A stretch of DNA of 48,078 bases, taken from positions 1-48,078 of the forward strand of contig JAHHGR010000032.1 in NCBI GenBank assembly GCA_019359725.1. The letters are read 5' to 3'. Shown piece by piece: positions 9,173-18,146 of the stretch. The position numbers and the translations under genes are program-made. The notes beneath the pieces are model-generated. The model saw nothing but the letters and a program-made list of their open reading frames with translations, did no database searches and was not told the origin of the DNA. Positions within the stretch are counted from its first letter, which is position 1. Each line of letters opens with the position of its first letter. The DNA is from Aphanocapsa lilacina HA4352-LM1 (GTDB taxonomy: Bacteria > Cyanobacteriota > Cyanobacteriia > Gloeobacterales > Gloeobacteraceae).

Positions 9173-10342
9173 CTACCCTGCCGCCCTGGCAGGGTTTTTC
9201 GTCTGGATAGTGTCAACGATCGCATCGCGATAGGCCAGGCTCACCCGCTCCCAGCCGAAGCGGTTGGCGCTGCGCACGGCACGCTCTTGCCAGTCCTGGT
9301 GGAGGGCCTGCCTCAGACATTGAGCGTAGGCATCCGGGTCGGTGACGTCGCACAGCAGACCGCCCTCGCCGACGATAAGTTGCCGCATGGCGTCGTCGGT
9401 GGCGACAACGCCGCGGCCGCAGGCCATCGCCTCCAGATACGCCAACCCCCAGGGTTCATCGATCGAAGGAAGGGTAAATAGATCGCACGAGCGGTACACC
9501 GCGGGCATTTGGTCGTAGGTAAAAGTGCAGATGCGGTACCGCCCGGCACCCAGCAGCTTTTCAGCCAGTGACTCGTAATAGTCTTGATCCCGGCCGGTAC
9601 CGCAGATAAGCAAGGAGACATCGGGCAACTTTGCCACCGCCTCGATAGCCAGATGGACTCGCTTGTGGCTGGTGCGGCGCAGCGAGGCAACGCACAGCAC
9701 CACCGGGCCGGGAAGACCATGCTCAACTCGCCCGCCCGCAGGCGAGAAGCGCCCGAGGTCAACACCGTTGGGAATGATGCTGACTGTCTGGTTGGGGTGG
9801 CGGCGGCGGGCGAGTTGCACCATCTGTTCGGAGAAGACTACCAGGTGATCCGGCCGAAAACCCAGGCTGCGCGCCAGAATACGGCCGTTGTTGAGCAGTC
9901 CTGCGTGTTCGGTGTAAAGCATCGGCGTACCCGTTATGGCCCTTGTCGTCGCAGCCGCTGCCAGACCGCCGAGGTAATTGTTGGGAAAGATTAAATCGAC
10001 GGGCTTTTTAAGCAAATGCATCAGGCAGGGGGAGTAGCTGGTCAGGTACTCCCACCACAACTCGGGAACTTTTGTAAAGCGTTGCCAAAGCGGCACCAGC
10101 AGGGGATGCCGAAAAACCGCACGCGAACGGGTGCGGGCAATCCCGCCTATTGGTGTGCTCCAGGGACCGCAGTCGGATTCGCACAACAACTCCACCTCAA
10201 AATGCTCGGCCAACCGCCGGGTCATTTCGATGGCAAAGATCTCGGAGCCGCCGTTGGAGTTGGCATTCGCATTCGAGTGGATGAGCGCTACCCGGTAAGG
10301 ACGACCGCGGGGGCTCAGCGCACGCTCTTGTTGGGAAAGCAT
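9173..10342 (-). CDS. Glycosyltransferase, GT-B fold (GT4-like)
   Basis: GT4-type glycosyltransferase of 389 residues for repeat-unit assembly on the membrane. The N-terminal acceptor domain starts RVALIHSNANANSNGGSEIF. The C-terminal domain has VLCVASLRRTSHKRVHLAIE and a clear EX7E motif (DEPWGLAYLEAMACGRGVV). The open frame extends to 10462 and would overlap the sugar transferase gene; the ATG at 10342 gives a normal family length and leaves a 44-base spacer. Its 3' end overlaps the terminator of the convergent IPT/TIG gene. The sugar donated cannot be read. Confidence 0.88.
   Translation of the reverse strand: MLSQQERALSPRGRPYRVALIHSNANANSNGGSEIFAIEMTRRLAEHFEVELLCESDCGPWSTPIGGIARTRSRAVFRHPLLVPLWQRFTKVPELWWEYLTSYSPCLMHLLKKPVDLIFPNNYLGGLAAAATTRAITGTPMLYTEHAGLLNNGRILARSLGFRPDHLVVFSEQMVQLARRRHPNQTVSIIPNGVDLGRFSPAGGRVEHGLPGPVVLCVASLRRTSHKRVHLAIEAVAKLPDVSLLICGTGRDQDYYESLAEKLLGAGRYRICTFTYDQMPAVYRSCDLFTLPSIDEPWGLAYLEAMACGRGVVATDDAMRQLIVGEGGLLCDVTDPDAYAQCLRQALHQDWQERAVRSANRFGWERVSLAYRDAIVDTIQTKNPARAAG
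9175..9199 (+). terminator. Rho-independent terminator of the IPT/TIG gene
   Basis: A perfect 8-bp GC-rich stem (ACCCTGCC / GGCAGGGT, loop GCCCT) runs into a T run on the plus strand, 23 bases after the stop at 9151. It overlaps the last codons of the convergent glycosyltransferase, whose C-terminal residues ARAAG are encoded on the other strand of this hairpin. Confidence 0.85.
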
Positions 10343-10386
10343 GTTTGTGTCCGTTTGCTTGGAGTCTTTAGAGCGATCCGCCGGAA

Positions 10387-11046
10387 TCAGTAAGCACCTT
10401 TCCTGGCCACCACCACCACGATCGTCCGCCACAGTAGCGTCAGGTCGTAGGCGAGCGACCAATTCTCGACATACACCAGATCGAGATCCAGCATCTGCTC
10501 AAAGCTCAGCTCGCTGCGGCCACTCACCTGCCACAGACCGGTCATCCCCGGCATGACCGACTGGCGCAACGCCAACCGGGTACTGTCCACCACGGCGCGG
10601 GCGCGTTGGCAGTCGCGCTCCTGCAGGGGCCGCGGCCCTACCAGGCTCATTTCGCCCCACAGGACATTGAAAAGTTGAGGCAGCTCATCGAGGCTCGTGC
10701 GGCGCAGAAATTGCCCAAGGCCGGTGACGCGCGGATCATTTTTCATCTTGAAGAGCACGCCGCCCTCCGACTCATTGAACTGCTCGAGGCGCTTGAGCTG
10801 TGCCTCGGCATCGGCGACCATGGTGCGGAACTTCCAGACCAAAAAGGTTTGGCCCCCCACTCCCATGCGCTTCTGTCTGAAGAAAACCGGCCCTGGTGAA
10901 TCCAGGCGAATGGCAACGGCGATGAAGGCAAATACAGGGGACAACAGCAGCAGGCCGGCCGCCGCACCGAGAAAATCCAGCAGGCGCTTGCCCAGCAGCT
11001 GGTGCTGCAGGCTGCGCACTTCGGTCTTGCGTGTAAGAGTGTCCAT
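10387..11046 (-). CDS. Initiating sugar transferase (polyprenyl-phosphate sugar-1-phosphate transferase)
   Basis: Transfers a sugar-1-phosphate to undecaprenyl phosphate, the first committed step of Wzx/Wzy-type polysaccharide synthesis. It is a short WbaP/PglC-type protein of 219 residues: one hydrophobic N-terminal membrane segment (FLGAAAGLLLLSPVFAFIAV) and the catalytic cytoplasmic domain. Family motifs are all present: PVFFRQKRMG, FLVWKFRTM, the Asp-Glu pair in TSLDELPQLFNVL, SLVGPRPLQERD and PGMTGLWQVSGRS. It lacks the extra N-terminal membrane domain of the long WbaP enzymes. It lies 3 bases after the flippase gene, so the two are probably translated from one message. Confidence 0.92.
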   Translation of the reverse strand: MDTLTRKTEVRSLQHQLLGKRLLDFLGAAAGLLLLSPVFAFIAVAIRLDSPGPVFFRQKRMGVGGQTFLVWKFRTMVADAEAQLKRLEQFNESEGGVLFKMKNDPRVTGLGQFLRRTSLDELPQLFNVLWGEMSLVGPRPLQERDCQRARAVVDSTRLALRQSVMPGMTGLWQVSGRSELSFEQMLDLDLVYVENWSLAYDLTLLWRTIVVVVARKGAY

Positions 11047-11049
11047 AGG

Positions 11050-12549
11050 TTATTGCTTCGAGGCTGAAGAAATAGGCTCAACGAGTGTGCCCCTGGGCAC
11101 CGAAAGTTTTTTGGAGCGTCGGCCGGGCAACTTGGCAAGCAGGCTGGCGGCGAAGGCAAGATACACAACCAGCACCACGGCGACTTCTGCAGCGATGGGC
11201 AGTGGGACAAGCAAGGTAGCTCCCACGGCCGCCGCCGCCGCCGCGGGCGGCAGTAGAATTGGCCGGGCCAGGGCCCGCAACGGCCACCCGGAGGTGCGGC
11301 ACACAGCAAGCCAGAACCAGCCTGCCGCGCCGATGCCCATGACGATGGCGACGGCAATGGCGACGCCTTGAATGCCGCCCAACCAGGCGCCGACCAGGTA
11401 AGCCGGGATGGTGATGGGTACCAATGCCCAGTTGATCCGGGCGTTGATGTCGGGCTTGCCGGCGGCGGTGAGAGAGGTGCCAAGAATTTGCATTATGCCA
11501 CGCACGTAGGCGAACCCCAGTACCGTCTGGAATATGGCCACGGCTGCATCCCACTCAGGACCGTACAGAAACGGAATGAGCCAGGGGGCGATCACGAAGG
11601 AGAGGGCATTGATTGGAGCTACGATTAGACCATACTTTTCTAGAGCGCTGGCAACGTAGGTTTGCCGAGCCTCCGGGTCGAGTTTCGAAAGCTCGGAAAA
11701 ATGAACACGATTGGTCTTGGCAGCGGCGAAGACGGGGACCATCGCCAGCTGGTAAGCAACGTTGTAGTATCCCAACGCCTGGGCTCCCAGCAGCCGACCG
11801 ATGACCATGTTGTCGCCGCTGGTATTCATTTGGGCAGCCATGCTGATGCCCAAGATCCCGGCGATGAATCGGCGAACCTCACGAATGGCCTGAGGGTCGG
11901 GCCAGAAGGAGTAGGTGAAGCGGTAGCCGCTCAACCGGCGACGGGTTAGCGCATCGGCGCAGGCGTAGCTCACCTCGGCCGCAGCGAAAGCCCATGGGCC
12001 TGCTCCCAGCAAACCGCAGACGCTTGCCCCTAAAAGGCGGGCCAAACCGGCGGCGGTGTCGCTCATGGCTATCTGCTTGAAGCGCTGCTGCTGCAGAAGG
12101 ACTGCATCGTGGGAGCCCGTACCGGCGTTGATCAAAAACACGGTCGCGTGCAAGGCGGTCAAGGGCCAGAGAATCGGTTCGTTGAAAAACAGCGACAGCG
12201 GATAGCCGGCCAGCGACTGGACTACAAATAGGACGACCGAGATGTTCACTCCCAGGCTGTAGACCGCATCGACCAGAGGCTTGTCCTCCAGGCCCCGCTG
12301 CACCAGCACAGAGGCAATCGCTCCGTCACGAAAATGTCGCGAGAAGTTCGTCAGTACCAATACCATCGCCCAGAGGCCAAAGTCGCTCGGGGCGAGCAGC
12401 CGAGCCAGCAAAAGCTGCATGAGGAACTGCGAGCCCCGGTCGAGCACAAAGCCGCTCAACAACCACATTCCGCCCTTGGCCAGCCGCCCGTGCAAGGGCA
12501 GCCGCCGCACAACCGGCTCCAGCCAGCGAGGGGACTTCAGTCGGTGCAT
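11050..12549 (-). CDS. Polysaccharide flippase (Wzx-like, MOP superfamily)
   Basis: Integral membrane protein of 499 residues expected to flip the lipid-linked repeat unit across the cytoplasmic membrane. The family signature is at the N-terminus (GMWLLSGFVLDRGSQFLMQL followed by LLARLLAPSDFGLWAMVLVL). About twelve hydrophobic helices are spread along its length, as in PST-type transporters. The frame opens at a TTG (12567), but the ATG at 12549 has GAGAAG at suitable spacing. It sits between the family 2 glycosyltransferase and the initiating sugar transferase, as in other Wzx/Wzy clusters. Confidence 0.9.
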   Translation of the reverse strand: MHRLKSPRWLEPVVRRLPLHGRLAKGGMWLLSGFVLDRGSQFLMQLLLARLLAPSDFGLWAMVLVLTNFSRHFRDGAIASVLVQRGLEDKPLVDAVYSLGVNISVVLFVVQSLAGYPLSLFFNEPILWPLTALHATVFLINAGTGSHDAVLLQQQRFKQIAMSDTAAGLARLLGASVCGLLGAGPWAFAAAEVSYACADALTRRRLSGYRFTYSFWPDPQAIREVRRFIAGILGISMAAQMNTSGDNMVIGRLLGAQALGYYNVAYQLAMVPVFAAAKTNRVHFSELSKLDPEARQTYVASALEKYGLIVAPINALSFVIAPWLIPFLYGPEWDAAVAIFQTVLGFAYVRGIMQILGTSLTAAGKPDINARINWALVPITIPAYLVGAWLGGIQGVAIAVAIVMGIGAAGWFWLAVCRTSGWPLRALARPILLPPAAAAAAVGATLLVPLPIAAEVAVVLVVYLAFAASLLAKLPGRRSKKLSVPRGTLVEPISSASKQ

Positions 12550-12579
12550 GATCTTCTCGGTAGACAACCGTTTGCCAGC

Positions 12580-13665
12580 TCAAGAGCGAGAGGTCGGAGA
12601 ATCACCGACAGTATCTGCCAGCGGGGTAAACAGTTTGGCCCGCAAAAACCGGCGCAGTCCCAGGCGCCAGACGTTGCGGCCTTGCTCCGGTGAGACCACA
12701 CACGTCACACGGCGCAACAGCCGGCCGATGACATCCCTGGGTCGAACCTGGGTCTCCAACGCTTCTTGGAGAGTCAAAGCGACCATCCGCCAAGCAGAAC
12801 AAGTGCGAACCCCTTCATTGAGGGCAAGCATGGCCAGATACTGGCCGTCGCTTTCCAGGTTGTACCGTCCGGCAAAGCCATGTTTTTCGGCTGCCCTGTT
12901 GACAAACTCGGCCACAGCTCTGTACGACGCCAGGGCGTGGTCGAAATTGCCGCTGCGGCTGCGCCGGTTCTTGCCGTGGATTCGGTAATACATCAGCGGC
13001 TCGCCGCTGACATAACCAACCTGCCCATAAAAGGGCACTGTGGCCACCAGATAAGTGTCGGCACCGCCGTTGAAGGAGCGGCCCGCCAGGACGATCTGCC
13101 GGTTGGGCACGGGTAAAACCTGCTGCAGCACCACGCGCCGGTAGCAGAGCCCGGAGGTGATGGCACAGGGATAACGCCCCCAAGAAAGCAGCATGCGGCA
13201 GACGTCGCCTTGTACAAAGCTTTTTGGACCCTGGCCAATCACGGCATTTTCACTGTCAACAATCGTCCAGGTGTGCGAGATCTGCAGCCAGTCGGGGTGT
13301 TCGTGAAATGCGCGAACCACTTTTTTGAGCTTATGCTCGTGATAGTAATCATCGGAGTCAAGAAAACAGATGATCTCTCCGCGGCTGTGGTGGAAACCGA
13401 CGTTGAAGGCTTCCCCTTGACCAGAGTTGGTCTCAAGAAAAATGGGCTTGACTTTGTCCCTAAATGAACCGATAACTGCACGGGAGTTGTCGGTCGAAGC
13501 ATCGTCGACAACAATAATCTCAAACGAACGATAGGTTTGCTTCAGGACGCTCTCAATGGCTTGGCCGACATAGCGGCTGTAGTTGAAGTTACATATGATC
13601 ACACTGACGAGGGGTTCTACCTCCCCAAGCGCAGAACGCTTGAGGCAATCTTGGTTGCTTTTCAT
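12580..13665 (-). CDS. Glycosyltransferase family 2 protein
   Basis: Inverting GT-A glycosyltransferase of 361 residues. The nucleotide-sugar-binding N-terminus is typical (LVSVIICNFNYSRYVGQAIE, then FEIIVVDDASTDNS), and the metal-binding DxD motif is in GEIICFLDSDDYY. The C-terminal part is less conserved. The frame opens at a TTG (13722) that would overlap the polymerase gene by 32 bases; the ATG at 13665 gives a normal N-terminus. It should add one sugar of the repeat unit on the cytoplasmic side. Donor and acceptor cannot be read. Confidence 0.9.
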   Translation of the reverse strand: MKSNQDCLKRSALGEVEPLVSVIICNFNYSRYVGQAIESVLKQTYRSFEIIVVDDASTDNSRAVIGSFRDKVKPIFLETNSGQGEAFNVGFHHSRGEIICFLDSDDYYHEHKLKKVVRAFHEHPDWLQISHTWTIVDSENAVIGQGPKSFVQGDVCRMLLSWGRYPCAITSGLCYRRVVLQQVLPVPNRQIVLAGRSFNGGADTYLVATVPFYGQVGYVSGEPLMYYRIHGKNRRSRSGNFDHALASYRAVAEFVNRAAEKHGFAGRYNLESDGQYLAMLALNEGVRTCSAWRMVALTLQEALETQVRPRDVIGRLLRRVTCVVSPEQGRNVWRLGLRRFLRAKLFTPLADTVGDSPTSRS

Positions 13666-13690
13666 TGAAGGGGGCTCGCAGGAATTGGAG

Positions 13691-15064
13691 TTAATCAGTA
13701 CGCATCGCGACACTGCGGCCAAAAGACGGCTGTACGGATCGATTATCTAGAGCAGAGCTTTGGCTTCTGCACAACATGGTGCACAGCAAAATAAACGACA
13801 TACGGCTGGTGTCAAAGGCGACTGGCAAAGACAAGATCATAAACAGCAACATAGTCCACAATACACAGTCCGGGCGGTCCGCGCGTGTTCGCCAGAGCCA
13901 GCTCGAATACAGTACGCCGAACAGCCCGAACAAGGTAGTTCCCACCAGTCCACTGCAGTAGAGCAGCGAGCCGAGCAAGAAACTGTGGCTTCCAACTTTC
14001 GCCGGTTCGTAGCCGGGGATAACGGTGCGACCCGGAACACCGTGGCCGAAAAGCAAACTGTCCTCCAGACTGTCGAGCGTTCTTTGGTAAATCAACGAGC
14101 GGGCTTCCGTCGATTTACGGCGCAAATTTGCGCTCGACTCAGCAGATTGTTGATAAGTCTCCACCAACCTGTCTGTGATAGGCGGCACCGAGAGGACACC
14201 GAAACTGGCGATCGCGAACAGGCCGACAAACGCGATCCCCAGAGGCCCCCTGCCGGCGATCAAAAGGTAGCGCAGACCGACAAGCAGTACCAGCACTGCT
14301 AGCGAGGAGCGCGCCCCGTCGATGAGCAGACCGAACAGTGCTGCTGAACCCAAAAGTAGGGGCCAGGATCCTGGTCCGCTCAGCGCGAAAAGACAAATAG
14401 CCGCCATCGCCTGTCCACCGAACTCGGGGTGGCCAAAAAAGGCACCGAACCGCGACGTGCCGATGAAACTCGTACCGTTGGTGGCATCAAAAAGGCGCAG
14501 ATAGTTGCTGTCGCCAATTCCCTCAACAAACCGCTCCTGCTTGGCCAACAGTAGACCGGTCAACGATCGGCCGACCGGGATTCTCGATTCGCCGATGACA
14601 AAGTGCCCGAGAAACCATACCGACAGAACCACAGCCATCAACAACGCCAGGGCCCATAAAACCACCTTCAAGCGCACGCGAATGCTGTTGCTCTGGATGT
14701 ACCAGAGTACAAGTCCACCACCGATCCACAGCAGTGAAGGCGAGAGAAGCGTGTTGCCGGTGATCTTATCGACGTGGAGATTGGTGTTGACTGTAACGTA
14801 CACTCCAAAAGCCAACAAAGCCCAGATCTCGGGTCTGGGGGCCTTCAAACGAATCCGGCCGTACCGCCACAGTTCAGAAGCAATCAGACCGCCGATGAGC
14901 AGCAGATAGATGTAGCCGAAGCCTACGGCCCACCACAGGGGCAATAGCGCAATGATCCCAAAAACGACGCGCTCGGAATGGGTTGCTTCATCCCAGGCGG
15001 ATCGGAGTCTTTCTTTGAGGCTGGCTGGGGCCGCAATCGGTCTATCTAGGGTGGGTGGGTACAT
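13691..15064 (-). CDS. O-antigen ligase/polymerase-like membrane protein (Wzy-like)
   Basis: Multi-pass membrane protein of 457 residues with roughly ten hydrophobic helices and one larger periplasmic loop around residues 300-350, the usual layout of Wzy polymerases and WaaL ligases. In that loop are SLIYQRTLDSLEDSLLFGHG and VPGYEPAKVGSHSFLLGSLL; a Wzy_C-like conserved His in such a segment supports the call. Its start codon overlaps the stop of the upstream chain-length regulator by one base, which points to translational coupling. Polymerisation of flipped repeat units is the likely role; a ligase function cannot be excluded by sequence reading. Confidence 0.82.
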   Translation of the reverse strand: MYPPTLDRPIAAPASLKERLRSAWDEATHSERVVFGIIALLPLWWAVGFGYIYLLLIGGLIASELWRYGRIRLKAPRPEIWALLAFGVYVTVNTNLHVDKITGNTLLSPSLLWIGGGLVLWYIQSNSIRVRLKVVLWALALLMAVVLSVWFLGHFVIGESRIPVGRSLTGLLLAKQERFVEGIGDSNYLRLFDATNGTSFIGTSRFGAFFGHPEFGGQAMAAICLFALSGPGSWPLLLGSAALFGLLIDGARSSLAVLVLLVGLRYLLIAGRGPLGIAFVGLFAIASFGVLSVPPITDRLVETYQQSAESSANLRRKSTEARSLIYQRTLDSLEDSLLFGHGVPGRTVIPGYEPAKVGSHSFLLGSLLYCSGLVGTTLFGLFGVLYSSWLWRTRADRPDCVLWTMLLFMILSLPVAFDTSRMSFILLCTMLCRSQSSALDNRSVQPSFGRSVAMRTD

Positions 15065-17097
15065 TAGGAATCGGCTGCCGACTGAAGGGCTGGGCGCTCG
15101 TAGCGATAGCGGTAGGCGTCTTTTACAGATTCGCTGCCGTTGATGACCAGGCTAATGCTGCTGCCAAAGCGCTGCAATGTATAAAGACTGCTGTTAACCG
15201 AGTCGCGATTGCTGACCCCCGAGCGCACTACAAACAGCACATTGCGGATCGCCGCAGCGATGAGCTTGGTCTCCGCCACCAGATCCTCTGGGGCCGTGTC
15301 CAGCAGAATGTAATCGTAGCCGCCGGTCTGCTCAAGTTCATCCAGGTAGCGGACAAACTGGCCTCGGGCAATGTATTCACCTACGGACATGCCCGAATCC
15401 GGCAACCGTGCCGGCAAAAAGTTCAGCGACGGTGCCAGGGCCACCGGTTGGCTACCTTGCTCGTCCACCTGCAGCCGCCGCCCCAGTCCAGCCTGTCGAA
15501 AATCGGCATCGACCACCAGAACCCGAAAGCCCAGTTCGCGCAGCGCCTTAGCCAGGCCAAGGGTGACCGTCGTTTTGCCTTCGCCGACGCCGGCACTAGT
15601 GATCATCAGCCGCCGGTTCTCCAGGGGGAGCAAGCTGACCACCGAGGCTAGCTGCCGGAATTCTTCCGCCTGAGCGCTCAGTGCCGCAGATTCTTTGAGC
15701 TTTGGAATGCGTGCGAGCACCGGCAGACCGGTACCTTCGAGTTCTCGCAGCGCCAGCAACGGATTGCGCCGTTCCAGCCACAATGCCAGAGCGACGCTGC
15801 CGGATAGCATCGCCAGTAGCCCCCCCAGGGCGACGACCCAGCCCCTCGGGCTGGGTTTGGAGTCCACCGCCGGCGCGTCGAGAATCTGCACATTCGGATA
15901 GGCGTCGAAGGCGTTTACCTTGGCCTGCTGCACCTGAGCCACCAGCCCCCTGTAGACGCCTTCGGCAATTTCGTAGCGCCGGGTCAACTCCCGCAGCTGG
16001 CTCTGGCGGGGGGCAAGAGCGCGCAGCTGTGCCTCGATGGAGTCTATCCTTCCTTGAAGGCGTTCGGCCTGCCGACGTTGGGCACCCCCTTCCGCCTGCG
16101 CCTGAATCAGCTGCAAAATCAAATCGATGCGCGAATCTCGGTAGTTGTTGCCGCCTAGCGAGGTGTTGACATTGGCAGCATCGGGCACGATGCCGTCGAC
16201 TTGTTGCTTAATTTTGCCCATCAGCTCCTCGCGCTGCAGCTCCAGGGATTTAACCCGCAGATTTTTGTCGGTGTAGAGCCCTCGGGCCTGGGCAAGCTGG
16301 GTTTCAACATCGGCCAACCTCTGACGCAGTACCTGGAGACCTTTGTCTTCCCCAAGGTTGAGGGCAGCCGTCGCCCGCTGCAGATTCATCCCGACGGCGC
16401 GCTCCAGGCTGCTGGCGCGCTGGGTAGACGCTTCCGCCTGGGCTAAAGTCAAAGTTTGCGTGGAGCGAAGTGCGTTAAGGGCCGTCACCAGGCCGCGCGT
16501 CTGCTCGTCGGCGTCCACCAGGCCTGTGGATTGCTTGTACTGAGAAAGGGCACGCTGAGCTTTTTGCAGCTCGTCTTTGGCCCGTTGCATTTCTTCGCGG
16601 CTAAACTGATCGCGGCGATTAGCGTCGTCAATGCGCAAATCGTTGAGGCGTTGCTGGTAGGACTTCAGTACCGCCTCAGCCCTCTGTCTTGCCAGCTCGG
16701 GGCTTGAACCTTTAGCTTCAAAATCTAGAATGGTCGATTGGTCTCCGGCTTTGCTTTTAAAGAGCTTGGAATACTGCTCCAAGCGCTCGAACTTCTGCTC
16801 ACGCTCCGGATCTTGCAACCAAACCGGCCGCAGGACATCCTCACTCATCAAAATGTTCGACTGAATCCCAGTGGGGTTGATTTCGCTTGAAAAGGTCAGC
16901 CCTTGCTGCTGCAGGTTACCAAGCGGGCCAAGGCTGGCACTTAAATTGCTGCTGGTGTTCGGCAAAATCAATTGGGCGGTCGCAGTCCAAGTGCGTGGGT
17001 AGAACAAAGCTATACCCACCGTCGCAGCCAGCAAAACACCATTGAGCACCAGCAGAGGACGCCAGTGACGACGGCCAATCGCAACGACACTACTCAT
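15064..17097 (-). CDS. Polysaccharide co-polymerase with BY-kinase domain (Wzc-like)
   Basis: Chain-length regulator and autokinase of exopolysaccharide export, 677 residues. Residues about 15-32 are the first membrane helix, then a Wzz domain with long heptad-like coiled coil (about 150-390), and a second membrane helix near 425-445. The kinase domain has Walker A AGVGEGKTT (about 502-510), Walker A' VLVVDADFRQ with the DxDxR bacterial tyrosine kinase signature, and Walker B ILLDTAP near 594. The tail has a small tyrosine cluster (AYRYRYERP), the usual autophosphorylation region, though with only three tyrosines. A good AAGGAAG ribosome site precedes the ATG. It follows the export gene, as in Wza-Wzc systems. 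Confidence 0.92.
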   Translation of the reverse strand: MSSVVAIGRRHWRPLLVLNGVLLAATVGIALFYPRTWTATAQLILPNTSSNLSASLGPLGNLQQQGLTFSSEINPTGIQSNILMSEDVLRPVWLQDPEREQKFERLEQYSKLFKSKAGDQSTILDFEAKGSSPELARQRAEAVLKSYQQRLNDLRIDDANRRDQFSREEMQRAKDELQKAQRALSQYKQSTGLVDADEQTRGLVTALNALRSTQTLTLAQAEASTQRASSLERAVGMNLQRATAALNLGEDKGLQVLRQRLADVETQLAQARGLYTDKNLRVKSLELQREELMGKIKQQVDGIVPDAANVNTSLGGNNYRDSRIDLILQLIQAQAEGGAQRRQAERLQGRIDSIEAQLRALAPRQSQLRELTRRYEIAEGVYRGLVAQVQQAKVNAFDAYPNVQILDAPAVDSKPSPRGWVVALGGLLAMLSGSVALALWLERRNPLLALRELEGTGLPVLARIPKLKESAALSAQAEEFRQLASVVSLLPLENRRLMITSAGVGEGKTTVTLGLAKALRELGFRVLVVDADFRQAGLGRRLQVDEQGSQPVALAPSLNFLPARLPDSGMSVGEYIARGQFVRYLDELEQTGGYDYILLDTAPEDLVAETKLIAAAIRNVLFVVRSGVSNRDSVNSSLYTLQRFGSSISLVINGSESVKDAYRYRYERPALQSAADS

Positions 17098-17171
17098 AGA
17101 ACGAACTTCCTTTTAGCTAGCTTGGCTAGGTAAGCTGTGGGTAATAATAGTCGGCGCAACCACCGAAATAT

Positions 17172-18146
17172 CTAGCGGAACAGCCACACGAAGGGCATCA
17201 GCAACGGCTGGATCAAGCTCAGAAATCCTTCGGCGTTGGCCGGGGAGCCGGCGTCGACCACGATGCTGTCGTCCTGGAGCAGCTTGGGATCGTTGGTGCC
17301 GTCCATCACCTGGGCGACGGGGAAATTCTGGGCCGTGCGCTGGCCATTGGTCGGATCGGTGCGAATCAAAGTCACCTGGCGACCACCGCGCAAGAAAGAC
17401 TCGCCCGAACCGCCCGCCGCGGTGAGCGCTCCCGCCAGGGTGGTGCCGGGCCGGACTTTGACCGGGCCGACCGCATTGCTGGGTAGATCCTGACCGGAGA
17501 CGTAGACGGTAATCTGCTCAGGAGCCAACTGCGAAGGCAGGTTGGCCATCTCGTACTGCCCCGGGCCAAGACTTGCGACGACGATGCGATCGCCGCTAAT
17601 CACCGGGACATCCTGCCCCAGGGGTAGACGCGTGCGCTGGCCGTTGCGCTCCAGTTCGATTTGGGCCAGGTTTGCGTCGGGGCGCACTCCCCCCGCCTCT
17701 TTAATGGCGTTGTAAACAGTGCGTACCGCTCCAACTTCCAGCTTGGTGGCCACTGAAGCGGGCGGCTGCAAGGTCACCAGACCGGGCCGGTAGACGGCAC
17801 CGCTGACGTCGACGGCGACCGAACTCATCGACAGCAGGCGCACGTGCACATCGGGTACGCGAATGTACTCGCGCAGCCGCTGGGCAAGCTCCTGCTGCAA
17901 CTCGGCTTCCTCGCGACCCGCTGCCGGAATGCGACCCAGCTGCGGAACAAAGATGTTGCCGTCGGCACTGACTACAAAGCCCTGGTCACCCGCAGAACTG
18001 AACTCTTCGCCGTTTACCACGGTCACCGAGACCCGGTCGTAGGCGCTCAGGGTCATCGCTGAAGCCGACCCGACCAGCGCCGATGCGCTCCAGAGGGCCA
18101 GCAAACCAGAATGGACCATCCACGCACGCCAGTTGCGCATTTGCAT
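17172..18146 (-). CDS. Polysaccharide export protein (OPX/Wza-like)
   Basis: Outer-membrane/periplasmic polysaccharide export protein of 324 residues. The first 29 residues are a signal peptide (hydrophobic GLLALWSASALVGSASA). The PES domain follows (LSAYDRVSVTVVNGEEFSS, then VSADGNIFVPQLGRI), then SLBB-type repeats (DVSGAVYRPGLVTLQPPASV and VYVSGQDLPSNAVGPVKVRP). The frame stays open to 18323, but the ATG at 18146 has a strong AGGAGA ribosome site 7 bases upstream and starts a proper signal peptide. No lipobox cysteine is seen, so it may not be a lipoprotein. It is the first gene of the minus-strand polysaccharide block. Confidence 0.9.
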   Translation of the reverse strand: MQMRNWRAWMVHSGLLALWSASALVGSASAMTLSAYDRVSVTVVNGEEFSSAGDQGFVVSADGNIFVPQLGRIPAAGREEAELQQELAQRLREYIRVPDVHVRLLSMSSVAVDVSGAVYRPGLVTLQPPASVATKLEVGAVRTVYNAIKEAGGVRPDANLAQIELERNGQRTRLPLGQDVPVISGDRIVVASLGPGQYEMANLPSQLAPEQITVYVSGQDLPSNAVGPVKVRPGTTLAGALTAAGGSGESFLRGGRQVTLIRTDPTNGQRTAQNFPVAQVMDGTNDPKLLQDDSIVVDAGSPANAEGFLSLIQPLLMPFVWLFR

